Of a DNA stretch of 64,000 nt, positions 46,857 through 60,264 are shown piece after piece. The notes under the pieces were generated by a model. That model ran no database searches. It was not told where the DNA came from and worked only from the letters and a program-made list of their open reading frames with translations. The stretch comes from Pantoea coffeiphila. Its GTDB lineage: Bacteria; Pseudomonadota; Gammaproteobacteria; Enterobacterales; Enterobacteriaceae. Where the stretch lies: contig NZ_JAFBFW010000001.1 of NCBI RefSeq assembly GCF_016909495.1, positions 682,001 to 746,000 on the forward strand, given 5' to 3'. How positions within the stretch are numbered: the first letter of the stretch is position 1; the number at the start of each line of letters is the position of its first letter. Both the position numbers and the translations under genes were made by a program.

Positions 46857-47435
46857 ATGCATAACGAAGCGCGTGATGCCAGACACCGCCTGCGTCAGGA
46901 TGAAATCATCACCGCCGCACGCCGTTGTTTTCGTCAGTACGGCTTTCATGCTGCAAGCATGGCGCACCTGGCATCGGAAGCCCAACTCAGCGTTGGGCAG
47001 ATTTATCGTTATTTTTCCAATAAAGACGCGATTATCGAAGAGATGATTAAGCGCATTATCGACCGGCGAATCGAGCAAATGATCGATACCAGTAGCAGTC
47101 ATCATCTACCCCAACTCCTGGCCTGGCGTCATGTGTTGAATGAAGATGATGAGGCGTTAATGCTGGAGGTTGCTGCAGAAGCGACCCGCAATCCTCGTGT
47201 TGCACTGATGATGCAGGAAGCCGACACCCGCATATTTGATCGGGCCTGCGAAAACGTTAAACAAGAGTACCCCGGCTTTAGCAACGAGAAGATCCGCAGC
47301 TGTGTGGAAGTCCTTGCTGTGCTGGTTGAAGGCACTGCTTACCGCCGCCTGACGCCGCAGAAAGCGTCAGCCGAAATGCTCTACCCGCTCTACCAAGAGA
47401 TCCACCAACTGCTATTTCATTCAGAGGATTCATGA
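46857..47435 (+). CDS. TetR/AcrR-family regulator
   Basis: 192 aa from the ATG at 46857, which follows CGGAGGGC; an upstream ATG at 46812 lacks a ribosome site. N-terminal helix-turn-helix (IITAARRCFRQYGFHAASMAHLASEAQLSVGQIYRYFSNKDAII, residues about 18-60) and an alpha-helical ligand domain. It is coupled to the exporter downstream (4-base overlap) and so probably represses it and itself until an inducer binds. This pair is not in the Escherichia osmE-nadE interval. Confidence 0.9.
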   Translation: MHNEARDARHRLRQDEIITAARRCFRQYGFHAASMAHLASEAQLSVGQIYRYFSNKDAIIEEMIKRIIDRRIEQMIDTSSSHHLPQLLAWRHVLNEDDEALMLEVAAEATRNPRVALMMQEADTRIFDRACENVKQEYPGFSNEKIRSCVEVLAVLVEGTAYRRLTPQKASAEMLYPLYQEIHQLLFHSEDS

Positions 47436-48622
47436 CACCTGCATCTCCAAACCGTCTTGGCTACGCCATTACGCTCGGCCTTCTGGCAGCGCTCGGCCCG
47501 CTGTGCATAGACCTGTATCTGCCGGCGCTGCCGGAACTTGCCAGCGATTTACAAACCCCAACAGCCACCGCTCAGTTAAGCCTCACCGCGGGTCTGCTTG
47601 GTCTGGGTCTCGGCCAGCTGTTCTTTGGCCCACTCAGCGATAAATACGGCCGCATTCGCCCGCTGCTGCTGTCGCTGGTCCTGCTGCTGATTGCTTCCAT
47701 TGGCTGCGCGCTCGCACAGGATATCCACCAGCTGCTGCTGGCGCGACTGTTCGAGGGAATGGCGGGTGCAGGTGGTGCCGTACTGTCGCGCACCATTGCT
47801 CGCGATATGTATACCGGCCATGAGCTGACGCGCTTTTTTGCCCTGCTAATGCTGGTGAATGGTCTTGCACCGATTGCCGCTCCGGTGATGGGCGGTGCGC
47901 TGATGACCTTCCTTAACTGGCGCGGGTTGTTTATGGCGCTGGCGGTTATCGCCGTGCTGCTGTTTATTCTGGCTAAGCTTAAGCTGCATGAAACGCTGGC
48001 TGCAGAACGCCGGAGCCAGGGCAGCATTCTCTCCGCATGGGCTGCACTCGGCCAGGTTGTTACCCATCGTCCGTTTATGGGCTTCTGCCTGACCCAGGGC
48101 TTTATGATGTCGGGCATGTTTGCCTACATCGGCGCGTCGCCGTTTGTCCTGCAGGAAATCTACCATCTGTCCCCGCAGGCATTCAGCTTCTGCTTCGCGG
48201 CTAACGGTATCGGCCTGATTATTGCCTCTCAGGTTAGCGCGCGCCTCAGCCCGCTGTGGGGAGAATATCGGGTACTGAAGGGTGGACTGATACTGGCATT
48301 TATCTCGTCGGGTACCCTACTGCTTGCCGGTCTCAGCGCCGCGGCGTTGCCGATCGTATTGATCGCCCTGTTCTTTAGTGTAGCCAGCAACGGGGTGATT
48401 TCGGTTACCGCCTCCTCGCTGGCGATGCAAAGCCAGGGACACCGGGCCGGTAGCGCATCGGCGGTGCTGGGCGTGGCAATGTTCACCCTCGGTGGCATCA
48501 GCGTGCCGGTTACCGGCATTGGCGGAACGTCGGTAATGACCATGGCGGCCACCATCTTTGGCTGTTACATGCTGGCTATTGTGATGTTTACGCTACTGGC
48601 ACAAAAGCCAAAAAAAGTCTGA
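47432..48622 (+). CDS. Bcr/CflA-family drug efflux transporter
   Basis: 396 aa, 12 hydrophobic segments, MFS motif A in GQLFFGPLSDKYGRIRPLL (about residues 64-82) and the DHA1 family motif GAVLSRTIARDM. Proton antiport of bicyclomycin-, chloramphenicol- or similar compounds is the family role; the actual substrate is unknown. Regulated presumably by the TetR protein upstream. Confidence 0.9.
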   Translation: MTPASPNRLGYAITLGLLAALGPLCIDLYLPALPELASDLQTPTATAQLSLTAGLLGLGLGQLFFGPLSDKYGRIRPLLLSLVLLLIASIGCALAQDIHQLLLARLFEGMAGAGGAVLSRTIARDMYTGHELTRFFALLMLVNGLAPIAAPVMGGALMTFLNWRGLFMALAVIAVLLFILAKLKLHETLAAERRSQGSILSAWAALGQVVTHRPFMGFCLTQGFMMSGMFAYIGASPFVLQEIYHLSPQAFSFCFAANGIGLIIASQVSARLSPLWGEYRVLKGGLILAFISSGTLLLAGLSAAALPIVLIALFFSVASNGVISVTASSLAMQSQGHRAGSASAVLGVAMFTLGGISVPVTGIGGTSVMTMAATIFGCYMLAIVMFTLLAQKPKKV

Positions 48623-48745
48623 TTTGTCAGCAGTCGGTGATAAACATCGCGGATGAAGATTGTTGTTTCGCGCCGGGCGCGTTAGCTTAAACAGACATAA
48701 TTTTACTGGCTGCCGTCCATCGGCGCTGAATCTGAGGAGAGGTAA

Positions 48746-49573
48746 ATGGCTCTGCAACAGGACATTATTGCGGCACTGGGTGTGAAACCGGTGATTGATG
48801 CACATGCAGAAATTCGCACCAGCGTTGATTTTCTTAAGTCCTACCTGAAAACGTATCCGTTTTTGAAAACCCTGGTGCTGGGCATCAGCGGTGGTCAGGA
48901 CTCAACGCTCACCGGAAAGCTGTGCCAGACCGCGATTAACGAACTGCGCGAAGAAACCACTGACACCACCTATCAGTTTATTGCCGTGCGTCTGCCCTAC
49001 GGCGTGCAGGCGGATGAACAGGACTGTCAGGATGCGATTGGTTTTATCCAGCCAGACCGCGTCCTGACGGTGAATATCAAGCAGGCGGTGCTGGCGAGCG
49101 AGCAGGCGCTGCGCGATGCCGGTATTACCCTGTCTGATTTTATTCGCGGCAATGAAAAAGCGCGTGAACGCATGAAAGCCCAGTACAGCATCGCAGGCAT
49201 GACGGCGGGCGTCGTTGTGGGAACCGACCATGCGGCCGAGGCGCTGACCGGTTTCTTCACCAAATATGGCGACGGCGGCACCGACATCAACCCGATTTTC
49301 CGCCTGAATAAAGGACAGGGAAAACAGCTGCTGAAAGCGCTGGGCTGCCCGGAACACCTCTATCTGAAGCAGCCGACCGCGGATCTGGAAGATAATCGCC
49401 CCGGCCTGCAGGATGAAGTTGCTCTAGGGGTTACCTATGAGCTGATCGATCGTTACCTGGAAGGTGAAACTATCGATCCTGCCGCAGCGAAAATCATTGA
49501 AGGCTGGTATCAGAAAACCGAGCACAAGCGCCGTACGCCGATTACCGTGTTTGATGATTTCTGGAAAAAATAA
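48746..49573 (+). CDS. nadE: NH3-dependent NAD synthetase
   Basis: 275 aa, same as Escherichia. PP-loop [10 protein letters not shown] (residues about 50-59), [20 protein letters not shown] and a C-terminal [10 protein letters not shown]. Converts deamido-NAD to NAD with ATP and ammonia. Ribosome site GAGGAGAGGT. Confidence 0.97.
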   Translation: MALQQDIIAALGVKPVIDAHAEIRTSVDFLKSYLKTYPFLKTLVLGISGGQDSTLTGKLCQTAINELREETTDTTYQFIAVRLPYGVQADEQDCQDAIGFIQPDRVLTVNIKQAVLASEQALRDAGITLSDFIRGNEKARERMKAQYSIAGMTAGVVVGTDHAAEALTGFFTKYGDGGTDINPIFRLNKGQGKQLLKALGCPEHLYLKQPTADLEDNRPGLQDEVALGVTYELIDRYLEGETIDPAAAKIIEGWYQKTEHKRRTPITVFDDFWKK

Positions 49574-49646
49574 GCCGGTAATTCATTCTGTGGCTGCACG
49601 GAGTTAGAGATAACCGTTCAGGCCATCGCCCAATGCGATAATAAAG

Positions 49647-49671
49647 CGGCTCATCGCGAGCCGCTGGTTTA
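49647..49671. terminator. Putative terminator after nadE
   Basis: AGCGGCTC-atc-GCGAGCCGCT is a strong dyad followed by GGTTTACT, about 75 bases after nadE. Confidence 0.55.
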
Positions 49672-49721
49672 CTAAGGCATTTCATATCATCTGGCCGGCG
49701 GCGGCTTCTGTTGCCAGCTGG

Positions 49722-49856
49722 ATGATCTTTCTCCTGCCGATTTCCTACCGCAAACTGCCTGCCTCCAACTTATTGCTTCTGATTCACTTATTCCTGTTAC
49801 TACTTCTACTCCCCCTGGTCTTTGGTTCCGCGCAGCTGTCCACAACTAACCGCTGA
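49722..49856 (+). CDS. Possible 44-aa hydrophobic small protein
   Basis: An open frame between nadE and cho encodes MIFLLPISYRKLPASN followed by a Leu-rich segment LLLLIHLFLLLLLLPLVFG, a credible single membrane helix, and a short polar tail. The stop is 16 bases before the LexA box of cho. The ribosome site is weak (AGCTGG). It is unrecognised; conservation would decide whether it is real. Confidence 0.25.
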   Translation: MIFLLPISYRKLPASNLLLLIHLFLLLLLLPLVFGSAQLSTTNR

Positions 49857-49871
49857 TAGATATTTTCGCTA

Positions 49872-49891
49872 TACTGTATGAACAACCAGCA
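49872..49891 (+). promoter_or_regulatory. LexA box before cho
   Basis: TACTGTATGAACAACCAGCA has the CTG-N10-CAG core and a good left half, 13 bases before the cho start. Escherichia cho is also SOS-induced. Confidence 0.88.
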
Positions 49892-49904
49892 ACTGGAGTC
49901 CGTA

Positions 49905-50765
49905 GTGGTCAAAAAAATCGTCAGCCACCGTCTGGAGTTTGAAGCGGCGGCAATTTATCAATATCCAGAGCATCTGCGCCCGTGGATAGACGATCTCCCC
50001 AACCTTCCCGGCGTCTATACCTTTCATGGCGAGAGTGACAACCTGCCGCTCTATATCGGCAAAAGTGTCAATATCCGTAGCCGGGTGATGTCGCACCTGC
50101 GTACCGCTGATGAAGCAAAAATGCTGCGTCAGTCAACGCGTATCAGCTTTATTACCACTGCCGGCGAACTGGGCGCGCTGCTGCTTGAAGCGCAGATGAT
50201 TAAGATCCAGCAGCCGCTGTTTAACAAACGTCTGCGCAAAAACCGTCAGCTGTGCGCGCTGCAGCTGGTGAATCAGCGCCCGCAGGTGGTCTACGCCAAA
50301 GAGGTTGATTTCTCACACACGCCAAACCTGTTCGGTCTGTATGCCAATCGCCGCGCTGCTCTTCAGCATTTACAGAAAATTGCCGACGAGCAGCAGCTCT
50401 GCTACGGGTTGCTGGGTATGGAACCGCTGAAAGCCGGTCGCGGCTGTTTCCGTTCGGCGCTACGGCGCTGTGGCGGGGCCTGCTGCGGTAAAGAGAGCGT
50501 GGAAGCGCATCAACAGCGGCTGCTGGCCGCTCTGGAAGCGGTGCGTGTGCAGTGCTGGCCGTGGCAGGGAGCCGTTGGCGTGATTGAAGAAGGGGTTGAC
50601 CGGAAGCAAATCCACATCATTAACAACTGGCTCTATCTGGGCTCGGTCAGCGATATCGCGGAAGCAACATCGCTCTGCACCACACTGCCGGGTTTTGACA
50701 GCGACGGCTATAAGATCCTCAGTAAACCGCTGATGGCCGGCAAACTGCCGATCGTGGCACTCTGA
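49905..50765 (+). CDS. cho: Excinuclease Cho (UvrC homologue)
   Basis: 286 aa from the GTG at 49905 (MVKKIVSHRLEFEAAAIYQYPEHL), which aligns with Escherichia Cho and has GGAG 8 bases before it; the ATG at 49878 lies inside the LexA box and is rejected. GIY-YIG nuclease domain (GVYTFHGESDNLPLYIGKSVNIRSRV, residues about 27-52). Makes the 3' incision in nucleotide excision repair at lesions UvrC cannot handle. A Cys cluster (CFRSALRRCGGACCGKE) follows as in the family. Confidence 0.95.
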   Translation: MVKKIVSHRLEFEAAAIYQYPEHLRPWIDDLPNLPGVYTFHGESDNLPLYIGKSVNIRSRVMSHLRTADEAKMLRQSTRISFITTAGELGALLLEAQMIKIQQPLFNKRLRKNRQLCALQLVNQRPQVVYAKEVDFSHTPNLFGLYANRRAALQHLQKIADEQQLCYGLLGMEPLKAGRGCFRSALRRCGGACCGKESVEAHQQRLLAALEAVRVQCWPWQGAVGVIEEGVDRKQIHIINNWLYLGSVSDIAEATSLCTTLPGFDSDGYKILSKPLMAGKLPIVAL

Positions 50766-50780
50766 ACTCATCACCAAACA

Positions 50781-50836
50781 AAACCGCCGGTGTTGCCCAC
50801 TGCCCTGAGGGCGGAGGTGAGCAACACCGGCGGTTT
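50781..50836. terminator. Bidirectional terminator between cho and spy
   Basis: A perfect 16-bp inverted repeat, AAACCGCCGGTGTTGC and GCAACACCGGCGGTTT, separated by 24 bases that contain another small dyad (TGCCCTGAGGGCGG). It lies between convergent genes. Confidence 0.85.
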
Positions 50837-50855
50837 CAAATACGTTTAACGAGGA

Positions 50856-51347
50856 TTAGTCGTCTGCAGGAGGCATTTTACCTTCATGCTTCGGTTTTTC
50901 AGTCAGACGTTTCTCAAAATCCTGGTTGAACTGTTTTTTCTGCTCAGGCGTCAGCACGTTATACATCTTGTTCTGCGTTTCCAGCATAGACAGGGCGCGT
51001 TCTTTACCGTTGGCGGCCATCTGCGTTGCCTGTGCTTCCGCTTTAGCCCGATCGAAGGTGTCGGAAGCGATAATGCTGTGCATTGCACGGCGCTCTTCCA
51101 GCGAAGGACGTTTCATGTCCTTGTGCGACTCTTTCATGATGGTGCGAATCTGCTGCTTCTGCGCATCGGTCAGATTCAGACCTTTAAACATATCGTGCAT
51201 ACCGCCGCCGTGACGAGGTGGCTTATGCATCATCGGTTTGTCGCCACCGGCAGGAGGTGGAGTCAGGTTGTCGTTTGCAGCATGAACGATATTTGCTGCA
51301 CCCACTGCCAGCGTGGCAGCAACAATCAGGGAAGTTAATTTACGCAT
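50856..51347 (-). CDS. spy: Periplasmic ATP-independent chaperone Spy
   Basis: 163 aa from the ATG at 51347 (MRKLTSLIVAATLAVGAANIVHA signal peptide), aligning with Escherichia Spy; an upstream ATG adds 7 residues without support. The two LTxxQ motifs are LTDAQKQQIR and LTPEQKKQFN, and the cradle helix MKRPSLEERRAMHSIIASDTFD is conserved. It protects unfolded periplasmic proteins; in Escherichia induced by Cpx and Bae. Confidence 0.95.
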   Translation of the reverse strand: MRKLTSLIVAATLAVGAANIVHAANDNLTPPPAGGDKPMMHKPPRHGGGMHDMFKGLNLTDAQKQQIRTIMKESHKDMKRPSLEERRAMHSIIASDTFDRAKAEAQATQMAANGKERALSMLETQNKMYNVLTPEQKKQFNQDFEKRLTEKPKHEGKMPPADD

Positions 51348-51675
51348 AGTATTGTCCTTATGTTTCATTTCTATGGCGACCCGGTTGTCGCGTTGTCGGG
51401 AGCCAGTTTACGATGCCCAACGTCAAGTACTCAGAGGGTTGGTAAAGGCCTGAAAGCATAAAAGACAATTTGAAGCCAATCATGGAGAGAATGAGAAGAT
51501 TATGGTGAAGAATTGCAAAAGAATATGAATTTGAAGGGATTTATGCAGGGAATATGGAGGAGTGTAATCCTCCAGGTTGAATTTCGGAAGGAAAAAGTTA
51601 AGCCCTTTACACTTTTCTGCGAATGTCCGCTGCTGGAAATTTGAGGGTAAGATTTGTAGCGATAAGGGGGGGATA
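51348..51675. other. Gene-free stretch upstream of spy
   Basis: Holds the spy promoter region (one GTAAA half-site on the minus strand near 51410) and a small dyad GGAGG-agtgtaat-CCTCC near 51556-51573. No credible gene. Confidence 0.55.
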
Positions 51676-51876
51676 AGCACGCTGGCGGTTCCCCAGGCTG
51701 GCGGGTCCTCTCGCCGCTGTGCGGTCCCTTCACTCCGTTCGTCAGCCTGCCGGACCGGCTCAGACGTCGCGTCCCTGCGCCGACCGAGCCTTGTGCCCGC
51801 GTCCTGCGGGCACATCCTGGCTTCCTTTCTGCGTTCAGCGCTGCGGATTACCAGCCTGGGGAACCGCCAGCATGCT
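51676..51876 (+). repeat. Structured repeat element copy R1
   Basis: Bounded by a 21-bp perfect inverted repeat (51681-51701 and 51851-51871; inner part GGCGGTTCCCCAGGCTGG against CCAGCCTGGGGAACCGCC) that extends a few more pairs outward. Internal hairpin at 51792-51814: stem TGTGCCCGC/GCGGGCACA, loop GTCCT. Conserved blocks AGCCT before and TCCTGGC after the hairpin, then CAGCGCTGCGGATTACC before the right end. Copies R2 and R3 share this layout. No transposase; non-coding. Confidence 0.85.
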
Positions 51877-51924
51877 CCTGGAATCCAGAATTGCCTGTTA
51901 AAAGCCAGCGACGGAGATATTACA

Positions 51925-52132
51925 GGCAGAGCCTCTGTGGCTGCGACCGGGTAATCCACAGCGCTGAGATGAAAGCGTCAGGCCAGGATACGCCAACAGG
52001 ACGTTGGCGTAAGGCTGCGTCGTGTCAGGGACGACGCGTCGCAGGCGGTCCGACAGGCCGGATGCTGGAATCGAAGGCACCGGGCGAAGCACGGCGCGAG
52101 GACCGCCCGACCGCAGCCACAGAGGCTCAGCC
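51925..52132 (-). repeat. Structured repeat element copy R2
   Basis: Opposite orientation to R1. Outer inverted repeat GAGCCTCTGTGGCTGCG (51929-51945) against CGCAGCCACAGAGGCTC (52112-52128), 17 bp perfect and longer with one mismatch. On the minus strand the internal hairpin is TACGCCAAC-GTCCT-GTTGGCGTA (51989-52011). Internally nearly identical to R3 and clearly divergent from R1. It ends 27 bases from the astE stop codon. Confidence 0.87.
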
Positions 52133-52158
52133 AGCCACCAATGCCACCGCGACACCAG

Positions 52159-53190
52159 TCAAGCAGGAGGACTAAAAACGCTGGCTCCCTCAGCCTCAGG
52201 GACATCAATCACCTCGCTGGCATCCTCTGCCACCAGCATCAAACCCGCCCGCAAACCTTCAGCCACATTCGGATTAGGGAACAAAACATACTCCCGCGCC
52301 TGCTGAACGTAATACTGCGTATCACCATCCTCGGCCAGCAGCGTCCCCTGAGCAAACGCGGTAAAGTTCAGCGTCTCTCCCCCCATATGCAGCACAAAAC
52401 GGTCTGAATGCCGGGTGATCTGCTGCGAAACGCGATAGCGCAGCGGTGGAACCCCCACCGCAGGCAACGTGTCGCCGCTCACCAGCGCGCTCAGCGCCCT
52501 GTCGGCTGCGGAAAACTGCGTCAGATCGTTATGGCCAAACGGCAGTGCTTTACCCAGCTCCAGCGTACAGCTGGCCGCATGGAAATGATGGCTACTGTAA
52601 TGCGTATAGGTTCCGCCGGGCGCACGATGGAACACCAGCGCCTCCAGCCCCGCAGCACCCAGCCAGTGAAGAAAATCTTCCGGCCACGGCGTTTCACGCT
52701 GCGGCATCACCCCAAAGCGTGGATGATACGAACCGCGAATCGCCGTATGCATATCAATATGCCAGCGCACTTCATCATGCTCGCTTAACTGCCAAAAATT
52801 CTCCATTGCCTGCTCAAGACGCCATGCGCGGCGCGCCTCGGGACAGTCTTCGTACTGCTGCCATCTGCCGCCGAACATCCGGTTCATATCGCCATGCACA
52901 TAGCGCTTATTCTGCCGCATCGCCGCCGGATTGCCGTAAATCACCAGCAGGCGCGCCACCAGCGGTATCTCACCGCTCAGCAGCGAATTCAACAGTCGGT
53001 CGACAATTTCAACGGGAGCCGTTTCGTTACCGTGGATGCCGGTGGAGATCACCAGGGCCATTTGCGCCGGGTGATTTGGCGTCAGCTCCAGAATACCTTC
53101 ATCAATCCATCGCCAGCTCAGTTGGGCATTTTGCCCGGCAACGGCAGCGGGCCGGTCTCCGGCGAGGGTTAAGGTGAGAAAATCTTGCAT
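52159..53190 (-). CDS. astE: Succinylglutamate desuccinylase
   Basis: 343 aa from the second of two adjacent ATGs, chosen for spacing to AAGGAG; Escherichia AstE is 322. Zinc carboxypeptidase fold with GIHGNETAP (His and Glu ligands) and a later DMHTAIRGS (His). Last step of the AST pathway: N2-succinylglutamate to glutamate and succinate. Last gene of the leftward ast operon, 71 bases after astB. The C-terminal residues beyond the usual end run up to repeat R2. Confidence 0.94.
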   Translation of the reverse strand: MQDFLTLTLAGDRPAAVAGQNAQLSWRWIDEGILELTPNHPAQMALVISTGIHGNETAPVEIVDRLLNSLLSGEIPLVARLLVIYGNPAAMRQNKRYVHGDMNRMFGGRWQQYEDCPEARRAWRLEQAMENFWQLSEHDEVRWHIDMHTAIRGSYHPRFGVMPQRETPWPEDFLHWLGAAGLEALVFHRAPGGTYTHYSSHHFHAASCTLELGKALPFGHNDLTQFSAADRALSALVSGDTLPAVGVPPLRYRVSQQITRHSDRFVLHMGGETLNFTAFAQGTLLAEDGDTQYYVQQAREYVLFPNPNVAEGLRAGLMLVAEDASEVIDVPEAEGASVFSPPA

Positions 53191-53261
53191 CATTACTCCT
53201 TCAAGCATCGCCGCTCAGCCCTGAGGGACCGGGGACATGCCCCGGCCCTGCAACGATCGCG

Positions 53262-57080
<3,819 letters not shown>

Positions 57081-57084
<4 letters not shown>

Positions 57085-58301
57085 ACGGCGGCTCCTTCAA
57101 TGACGGCGCGGCAGGCGCGTTCGAAGCGTGCCAGCCCCTCCGTGACTTCCTGTTTAGTGATAATCAGCGACGGAGCAAAACGTACAACGTTAGCTCCGGC
57201 AATCAGTACCATCAGCCCTTCACGTGCAGCGGCCTGATTAATCAGTTTGGCTTTACCGCTGTAATCCTGATTCAGCACGCAGCCAATCAGCAGGCCGAGC
57301 CCACGGACTTCACTGAACAGTTGTAAACGCTGGTTAATCTCATTCAGGCCGTCAACAAACCAGCGATGGCGCTCTGCCACACCCGCCAGGATTTCCGGGC
57401 GGTTGATCAGTTCCATCACTTTGCCACCGACCGCTCCGGCCAGCGGATTGCCGCCGTAGGTGGTGCCGTGGCTGCCGATATTGAGATGTGCAGCAAGACT
57501 TTCGGTCGTCAGCATGGCCCCGATCGGGAAGCCACCGCCGAGTGCTTTAGCCGTGGTCAACACGTCCGGCGTCACGCCATAATGCATGTAGGCATACAGC
57601 GAACCGGTACGGCCCACGCCGCTCTGCACCTCATCAAAAATCAATAGCGCCTGATGCCTGTCACAGAGCTCACGCAGCCCGCGCAGGAAGGCAGGTTCAG
57701 CAGGAACGACCCCACCTTCCCCCTGAATCGGCTCCACAATCACTGCGCAGGTCTGGTCGTTGATCAGTGCGGCTGCGGAATCCAAATCGTTGTAAACCGC
57801 GTGCTGAATGCCACCCGGCAGCGGCGCAAAATCTTTCGAATAGGCAGGCTGGCCACCGGCAGAAACGGTGAACAGCGTGCGACCATGGAACGCGTTATTG
57901 AACGCCACGATGCCGTTTTTCTGCAGATTGCCGCCATCGTGAGCCACCTTACGCGCCAGCTTCAGCGCCGCTTCGTTAGCTTCCGCACCAGAGTTACAGA
58001 AAAACGCGCGGTCGGCGAAGGTAGCATCCACCAGCTGCTTTGCCAGGCGGAGGATCGGCTCATTGGTATAACCATTTCCGGTATGCCACAGCAGCGCAGC
58101 CTGCTGTTGCAGGGCCAGCTGCAGATCGGGGTGTGCATGGCCCAGTGCATTCACCGCAATTCCCCCGGCGAAGTCGATATAGGACTTCCCCTCCTGGTCC
58201 CACAGCGTTGAACCTTCCGCGCGCACCGGAATAAAACTGGCAGGAGCGTAAGTTGGAACAATCCATTGATCGAAATTTTCACGGGTGATTGACGGTTGCA
58301 T
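57081..58301 (-). CDS. astC: Succinylornithine transaminase
   Basis: 406 aa, same as Escherichia. Class III aminotransferase; PLP-Lys in [15 protein letters not shown], family block [15 protein letters not shown]. Converts succinylornithine to the semialdehyde and can act on acetylornithine. First gene of the operon, behind the sigma-54-type promoter. Confidence 0.96.
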
Positions 58302-58397
58302 AGCGGCCTCGTTTATCGCTTAACCCTTTAGTTTTTGTGGTGAACTAAAGATGTATAAAATGTTAATGAAATGATTCATTGCAGCTCTACTGTAAAT

Positions 58398-58413
58398 TGC
58401 ACAGAGCGTGCCA
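58398..58413 (-). promoter_or_regulatory. Sigma-54 promoter of the ast operon
   Basis: On the minus strand TGGCACGCTCTGTGCA: the GG and GC elements at -24/-12 have the right spacing, with one departure in TTGC. It is 97 bases before astC. Known ast operons are nitrogen-controlled through NtrC and sigma-54. Confidence 0.8.
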
Positions 58414-58621
58414 GCCAGCAAAAAAATGCATAAACCAAATTCAACAACCAAATATCAATAACTTACGACAGCTTATTATTCACCATAAATGCATAAAAAG
58501 TGAATATCAATGTAAATCCCCGGCTTCGCCACACAAAAAAAAGAGGAATTATGCATTGGTAAAATAAAATATTGTTTATGTGATCGCCGATAGAATTTGG
58601 TCGTAAAAAGAGGAGGTTAAC

Positions 58622-58657
58622 GCACCATAATGCAGCAGGTGCGCACCAGAACCGTGC
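58622..58657. promoter_or_regulatory. NtrC-like sites upstream of astC
   Basis: GCACC-agaac-CGTGC (58643-58657) misses the GCACY-N5-RGTGC consensus by one base; it overlaps GGTGCGCACC (58638-58647) and a further GCACC at 58622. The distance of about 210-250 bases from the promoter suits an NtrC enhancer. Confidence 0.55.
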
Positions 58658-58659
58658 AC

Positions 58660-59153
58660 ACCACCTCTTCAGCGTAAACTCGCTGGAGAAATCATTTTTT
58701 TAACACTCAGCCTTATAATCCCGCCCTGTATTATTTAGATATATTAATAAAAAAACCCAAAAACACAGATATTACATATGGACATTTTGTATTAATAGAA
58801 AAGCTTTACGATAAATAGCATTAACCCAATTTCGATAATTAACCATGAAACCAAAACCGCCGAAATCGCTCAATAATTACTCATAATGCGATAAATAAAT
58901 ATTGTTTTTCATAAAAATGAAATATTAGTTTATACATTTAAATCATGCAATTAACTCACTTAAATTCCACAAACTCTTAAAAGATGCATAGCTAATACGT
59001 ATTGCATCATAAGGAATAACTTATAAACACCCTGTCAAAAATCATTATGAAATAATTTGTTACATATATTCAATTTTCATGAAACATATTTTTATGTCAC
59101 CTTCACCACCGCACTAAATGCAAAGAAAATATAATTTTAAAACAGGGTTACTC
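58660..59153. other. AT-rich regulatory region before the porin
   Basis: Nearly 500 bases of very AT-rich, gene-free DNA with many A- and T-tracts, typical of bent DNA regulated by OmpR, H-NS or IHF at porin promoters. No single site can be fixed by reading. Confidence 0.6.
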
Positions 59154-60221
59154 ATGATGAAGCGTTCTTTACTGGCATTACTGATACCGGCTCTTCTGGC
59201 CACTGGCGGCGTGCAGGCAGCAGAGATTTATAACAAAGACGGCAACAAGGTGGATTTGAACGGTAAGATCAACGTCGGCCACCTCTTCTCAGACGATACG
59301 GGCAACGACGGCGATGTTTCCTATGCTCGTTTTGGCTTTAAAGGCGAAACGCAGATTGCGAAGGACCTGACCGGCTACGCCCAGTGGCAGTACAACTTCC
59401 AGCTGAACAAAACCGAAGGCGCGGATGCGCTGAGCGGCGACAAAACCCGTCTGGGCTTTGCCGGTCTGAAGTTTGGCAAGTGGGGTTCATTCGATTACGG
59501 TCGTAACTATGGTCTGGTGTATGACGCGCTGGCCTGGACCGATATGCTGCCGAAATTCGGCGGCGACTCCGGTTACGCGGACGGCTTCCTCTCCACGCGC
59601 TCAACCGGCGTGGCAACCTGGCGTAACAGCAATTTCTTCGGTCTGGTTGATGGCCTGAATGTGGCGCTGCAGTACCAGGGTAAAAACGATCGTACCGGCA
59701 CTGATGCCGTGCGCCGCAGCAACGGTGACGGCTACGCGACGTCCGTCAGCTACAACGCCGACTGGGGTCTGGGCGTGGTGGGAACTTATGCCAACCTCGG
59801 CCGCACTCAGGCACAAAATAACGCAGCGCGTGGTGAAGGCGACCGTGCGGAATCATGGGCAACGGCGATTAAGTACGACGCTAACCAGATCTATCTGGCA
59901 ACGGTGTACGGCAACACCCATAACGCGACGCCAATCAGCGGCGGCTTTGCTAACAAAGCGGTGAATTTTGAAGCCGTGGCGCAGTACCAGTTCCTGAACG
60001 GTTTCCGTCCGTCTCTGGCCTACGTGTCATCACGCGGTAAGGACATTGAAAACATCGGCAACGCGGATATCGTGAAGTACGTTTCCTTCGGTGCGAACTA
60101 CTACTTCAACAAAAACTTCCTGGCGTACGCTGAATACAAAGTTAACCTGCTCAGCGACAACAACCCGCTGGGGCTGGCGAACGACGACGTTACCGGCATC
60201 GGTCTGAACTATCAGTTCTGA
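59154..60221 (+). CDS. General porin of the OmpC/OmpF/PhoE family
   Basis: 355 aa from ATG 59154 ([22 protein letters not shown] signal peptide; ATG 59157 is equally possible). Mature start [25 protein letters not shown], the family pattern; [29 protein letters not shown], constriction-loop region DMLPKFGGD and C-terminal GIGLNYQF for BAM recognition. A 16-strand trimeric pore for small hydrophilic solutes. It is not an ortholog clearly assignable to OmpC or OmpF from the sequence alone. Confidence 0.93.
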   Translation: MMKRSLLALLIPALLATGGVQAAEIYNKDGNKVDLNGKINVGHLFSDDTGNDGDVSYARFGFKGETQIAKDLTGYAQWQYNFQLNKTEGADALSGDKTRLGFAGLKFGKWGSFDYGRNYGLVYDALAWTDMLPKFGGDSGYADGFLSTRSTGVATWRNSNFFGLVDGLNVALQYQGKNDRTGTDAVRRSNGDGYATSVSYNADWGLGVVGTYANLGRTQAQNNAARGEGDRAESWATAIKYDANQIYLATVYGNTHNATPISGGFANKAVNFEAVAQYQFLNGFRPSLAYVSSRGKDIENIGNADIVKYVSFGANYYFNKNFLAYAEYKVNLLSDNNPLGLANDDVTGIGLNYQF

Positions 60222-60232
60222 TGGGATAGCAA

Positions 60233-60258
60233 GGGGCGATCGTTAAGATCGCCCTTTT
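60233..60258 (+). terminator. Terminator between porin and bestrophin gene
   Basis: GGGCGATC-gttaa-GATCGCCC followed by TTTT; convergent genes on both sides. Confidence 0.82.
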
Positions 60259-60264
60259 GTCATA

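Noticed and set aside
49878..49904. ATG at 49878 as the start of cho
   Set aside because: It lies in the LexA box; the GTG at 49905 has a ribosome site and matches the Escherichia N-terminus.
51676..51876. R1 as an insertion sequence or ERIC element
   Set aside because: No transposase, length and sequence differ from ERIC, and the ends vary between copies while staying complementary, unlike transposon ends.
51500..52175. Several overlapping open frames across repeats R1 and R2
   Set aside because: They follow the repeats' GC-rich palindromes on both strands; the same frames reappear in R3, as expected for repeated non-coding DNA.
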